DNA of 64,000 nucleotides from Bog-473 sp963787485 (GTDB taxonomy: Bacteria > Actinomycetota > Acidimicrobiia > Acidimicrobiales > RAAP-2). The DNA lies in assembly GCA_963787485.1 (NCBI GenBank), contig CAWBDF010000003.1, positions 558,001 through 622,000 on the forward strand, read 5' to 3'. The notes under the pieces were generated by a model. It saw nothing but the letters and a program-made list of their open reading frames with translations. It was not told where the DNA came from and did no database searches. Each line of letters begins with the position of its first letter. The first letter of the stretch is position 1. Of the stretch, positions 62,493-64,000 are shown in pieces. The translations under genes and the position numbers were made by a program.

Positions 62493-62820
62493 TGTCGTCC
62501 TCCCCGGCAATGTACGGGGACATTTAGCTTTGGTTGCGGGCATCCACCGATTTGGCGGAAGCCCTTCGTAGGGTGCGTCGGGTCGGTTCTTCTGGCTTGA
62601 CTTTACGGGGGTCGGAGCGGGCGACAGCTCGACTCCACAACGGTGATCGTCGACCAGACGAGCCTCCCGACGCACGTGCATCCCTTTTCTGGAACTCGGC
62701 GGCCGAGCATGGATTCGGACCCCTGCTTCTGAATGTCTGGATGGTCACACCCCTGCGGAACGTGCAGCGGTCGACGACGCAGAGCCGACTGATCAAACCG
62801 TTGAGCGAAAGGACTACGCG
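62493..62820. other. Spacer before the IS110 transposase
   Basis: About 330 bases; part is likely the left non-coding end of the IS110 element, which in this family often encodes a structured RNA upstream of or downstream of the transposase. No gene with support was seen. AAAGGAC lies just before the transposase ATG. Confidence 0.35.
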
Positions 62821-64000
62821 ATGAGTGAAGTGAGGTTGGGCATCGACGTCGCCTGTCGGGCTGACCACCGGGCCAGCCTGGCCGACGAGCGAGGTGAGTT
62901 CATCTGGTCGTCATGGAAGTTCCGCACGACGACCGCTGACCTCGAACGGTTGTGGGCGAAGATCCCCGACGGTGTGTCGGTGACCGTCATTCTCGAGCCC
63001 ACCCGCAACGCTTGGGTGCCCTTGTCGGCCTGGCTCCAATCCCGCGGCGCCACGGTGATCTTGGTGCCACCCGAGCAGTCGGCCGACTTGAGGGATTACT
63101 ACAACAAGCACACCAAGACCGACCGCTTGGATTCAAAGGTCCTGGCTCGTCTGCCGCTGCTGCACCCAGAGGGTCTGCGGGGCATCGACAACCTCGGTCC
63201 GGCGCGAATCACTGCGTCGTGCCGTGCGGCACCGCTTCAGCCTGGTCAAGCGGCGCAGCAGCCGCAAGCCTCCGACTCGATGCTCTGGTCGAGCTGCTCG
63301 GTCCGGGGTGGGCCGACTCCCTCGGCTCAGCCACGGCGTCGAAAACCGCCCTGGTCATATTGGAGAAATACGCCGATCCACGGGCTCTCAAGCGCCTCGG
63401 ACGGAGCCGGCTGACCGCGTTGTTGATCCGCTCGAGTTCGGGACTGTGGCGCGAAGACAAGGCCGACGAACTCTTGGCCATGGCGAGCGAGACACTCGAG
63501 CTGTGGTCATGCGGGGGCATCGACTTCAGCGAGTTGGCCCACGACATCGCCTCGGAGGTCCGGGTGCTCCGCCGCCTCGACGACGAGATCGCCGCGGCCG
63601 ACAAGCGGATCGCCGTGCTCTATGACGAGACCGACCCGGAGGGCATCGTCCGCTCAGCCCCGGGCCTCGGGCCCGTCCTCTCGGCGGCCATTTTGGGCAA
63701 CGCAGGCGACTTCAACCGCTTCGCCAACCTCGCCGGCGTGCGCTCGTTCACGGGCTTTGTGCCCAAGATCGACCAGTCCGGACTGGTGGCCGCACACAAG
63801 GGCATCACCAAGGCCGGGGACGCCGGCCTGCGCCAGGCTCTCTACATGGCAGCCGATCACGCTCGCCACATCGACCCGACCCTCGCTCAGCGCTACTACC
63901 GACTCGTCATCGTCGAGGGCAAGCACCACAACTCGGCGCTGTGCTCGGTCTCGGCCGTCCTCATCACCCGGATCGCCGCCTGCTGGCGCAAGGGTGAGCT
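62821..64000 (+). pseudogene. IS110 family transposase, frameshifted, 3' end outside window
   Basis: N-terminal RuvC-like DEDD domain: 'EVRLGIDVACRADHRASLAD' (first Asp), Glu in 'VTVILEPTRNAWVPLSAWL', and Asp pair in 'YYNKHTKTDRLDSKVLARLP'. The frame shifts at about 63204 ('LRRAVRHRFSLVKRRSSRK') and again at about 63265, and continues as 'LDALVELLGPGWADSLGSAT'. The C-terminal Tnp2 domain has 'RSAPGLGPVLSAAILGNAGD' and 'FNRFANLAGVRSFTGFVPK' with the catalytic Ser expected after 'SGLVAAHKGITKAGDAGLRQ'. The gene continues beyond the window. Two single-base losses again suggest either decay or base-calling errors. Confidence 0.88.

Noticed and set aside
60738..62525. GGGGACATTT at both sides as ends of a larger element enclosing ISL3
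   Set aside because: The repeat is only 10 bases, in direct orientation, and the ISL3 has its own exact ends and target duplication inside it.
1..64000. CRISPR array
   Set aside because: No run of short, regularly spaced repeats with unique spacers and no cas genes were found. The 126-bp and 9-11-bp tandem repeats have no spacers.

Overview
The window is about 64 kb of high-GC bacterial DNA. A MarR/DHA2 exporter pair, F420/flavin-type LLM oxidoreductases, DUF664/DinB, CaiB-type CoA transferase, a truncated hemoglobin and a surface protein built from 'SDGGVFSFGDAQFHGS' repeats together point to an actinobacterium, plausibly Acidimicrobiia. That placement is an inference; there is no rRNA or ribosomal protein gene to anchor it.

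Layout. 1-3.4 kb: an MFS exporter cut by the window edge, a hydrolase remnant, and a MarR-regulated DHA2 exporter. 3.4-6.9 kb: a minus-strand glycan operon (DegT aminotransferase, NAD-sugar epimerase, a decayed polysaccharide-deacetylase tail, a GT28/MGDG-synthase-like glycosyltransferase). 7.5-12.7 kb: DinB-like protein, truncated hemoglobin, a secreted PepSY-like protein, esterase, acyltransferase. 13-24 kb: a cell-surface region with a large GT87-like membrane protein, a YfhO-like protein, an internally deleted IS1380, a GT4 glycosyltransferase, a methyltransferase and a repeat-rich secreted protein whose 126-bp DNA repeats are nearly identical. 24-44 kb: a mosaic in which one or a few genes (aldo/keto reductase; CoA transferase plus ABC genes; HAD phosphatase pair; adenylate kinase, Hsp20, NhaA-DsbA; catalase) lie between six copies of a repeat derived from the 3' half of tRNA-Gly(GCC). 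Two orphan 5' halves of a tRNA-Pro lie in the same stretch. Genes at some borders are cut (DNA ligase, amidohydrolase). 44-60 kb: acyl-CoA ligase, LLM oxidoreductases, SDRs with a divergent TetR regulator, nitronate monooxygenase and other redox genes typical of lipid or xenobiotic metabolism. 60.8-64 kb: an ISL3 insertion with a perfect 8-bp target duplication and an IS110 transposase running off the end.

The most unusual signal is the array of tRNA-fragment repeats that separates small gene packages. It looks like a cassette array or a series of accreted integrative elements using a tRNA anticodon-loop attachment site, but no recombinase is visible in the window.

More than a dozen otherwise well-conserved reading frames carry single-base frameshifts, several of them in homopolymers. 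This may be base-calling or assembly error rather than biology, and it should be kept in mind when reading the entries marked as broken.
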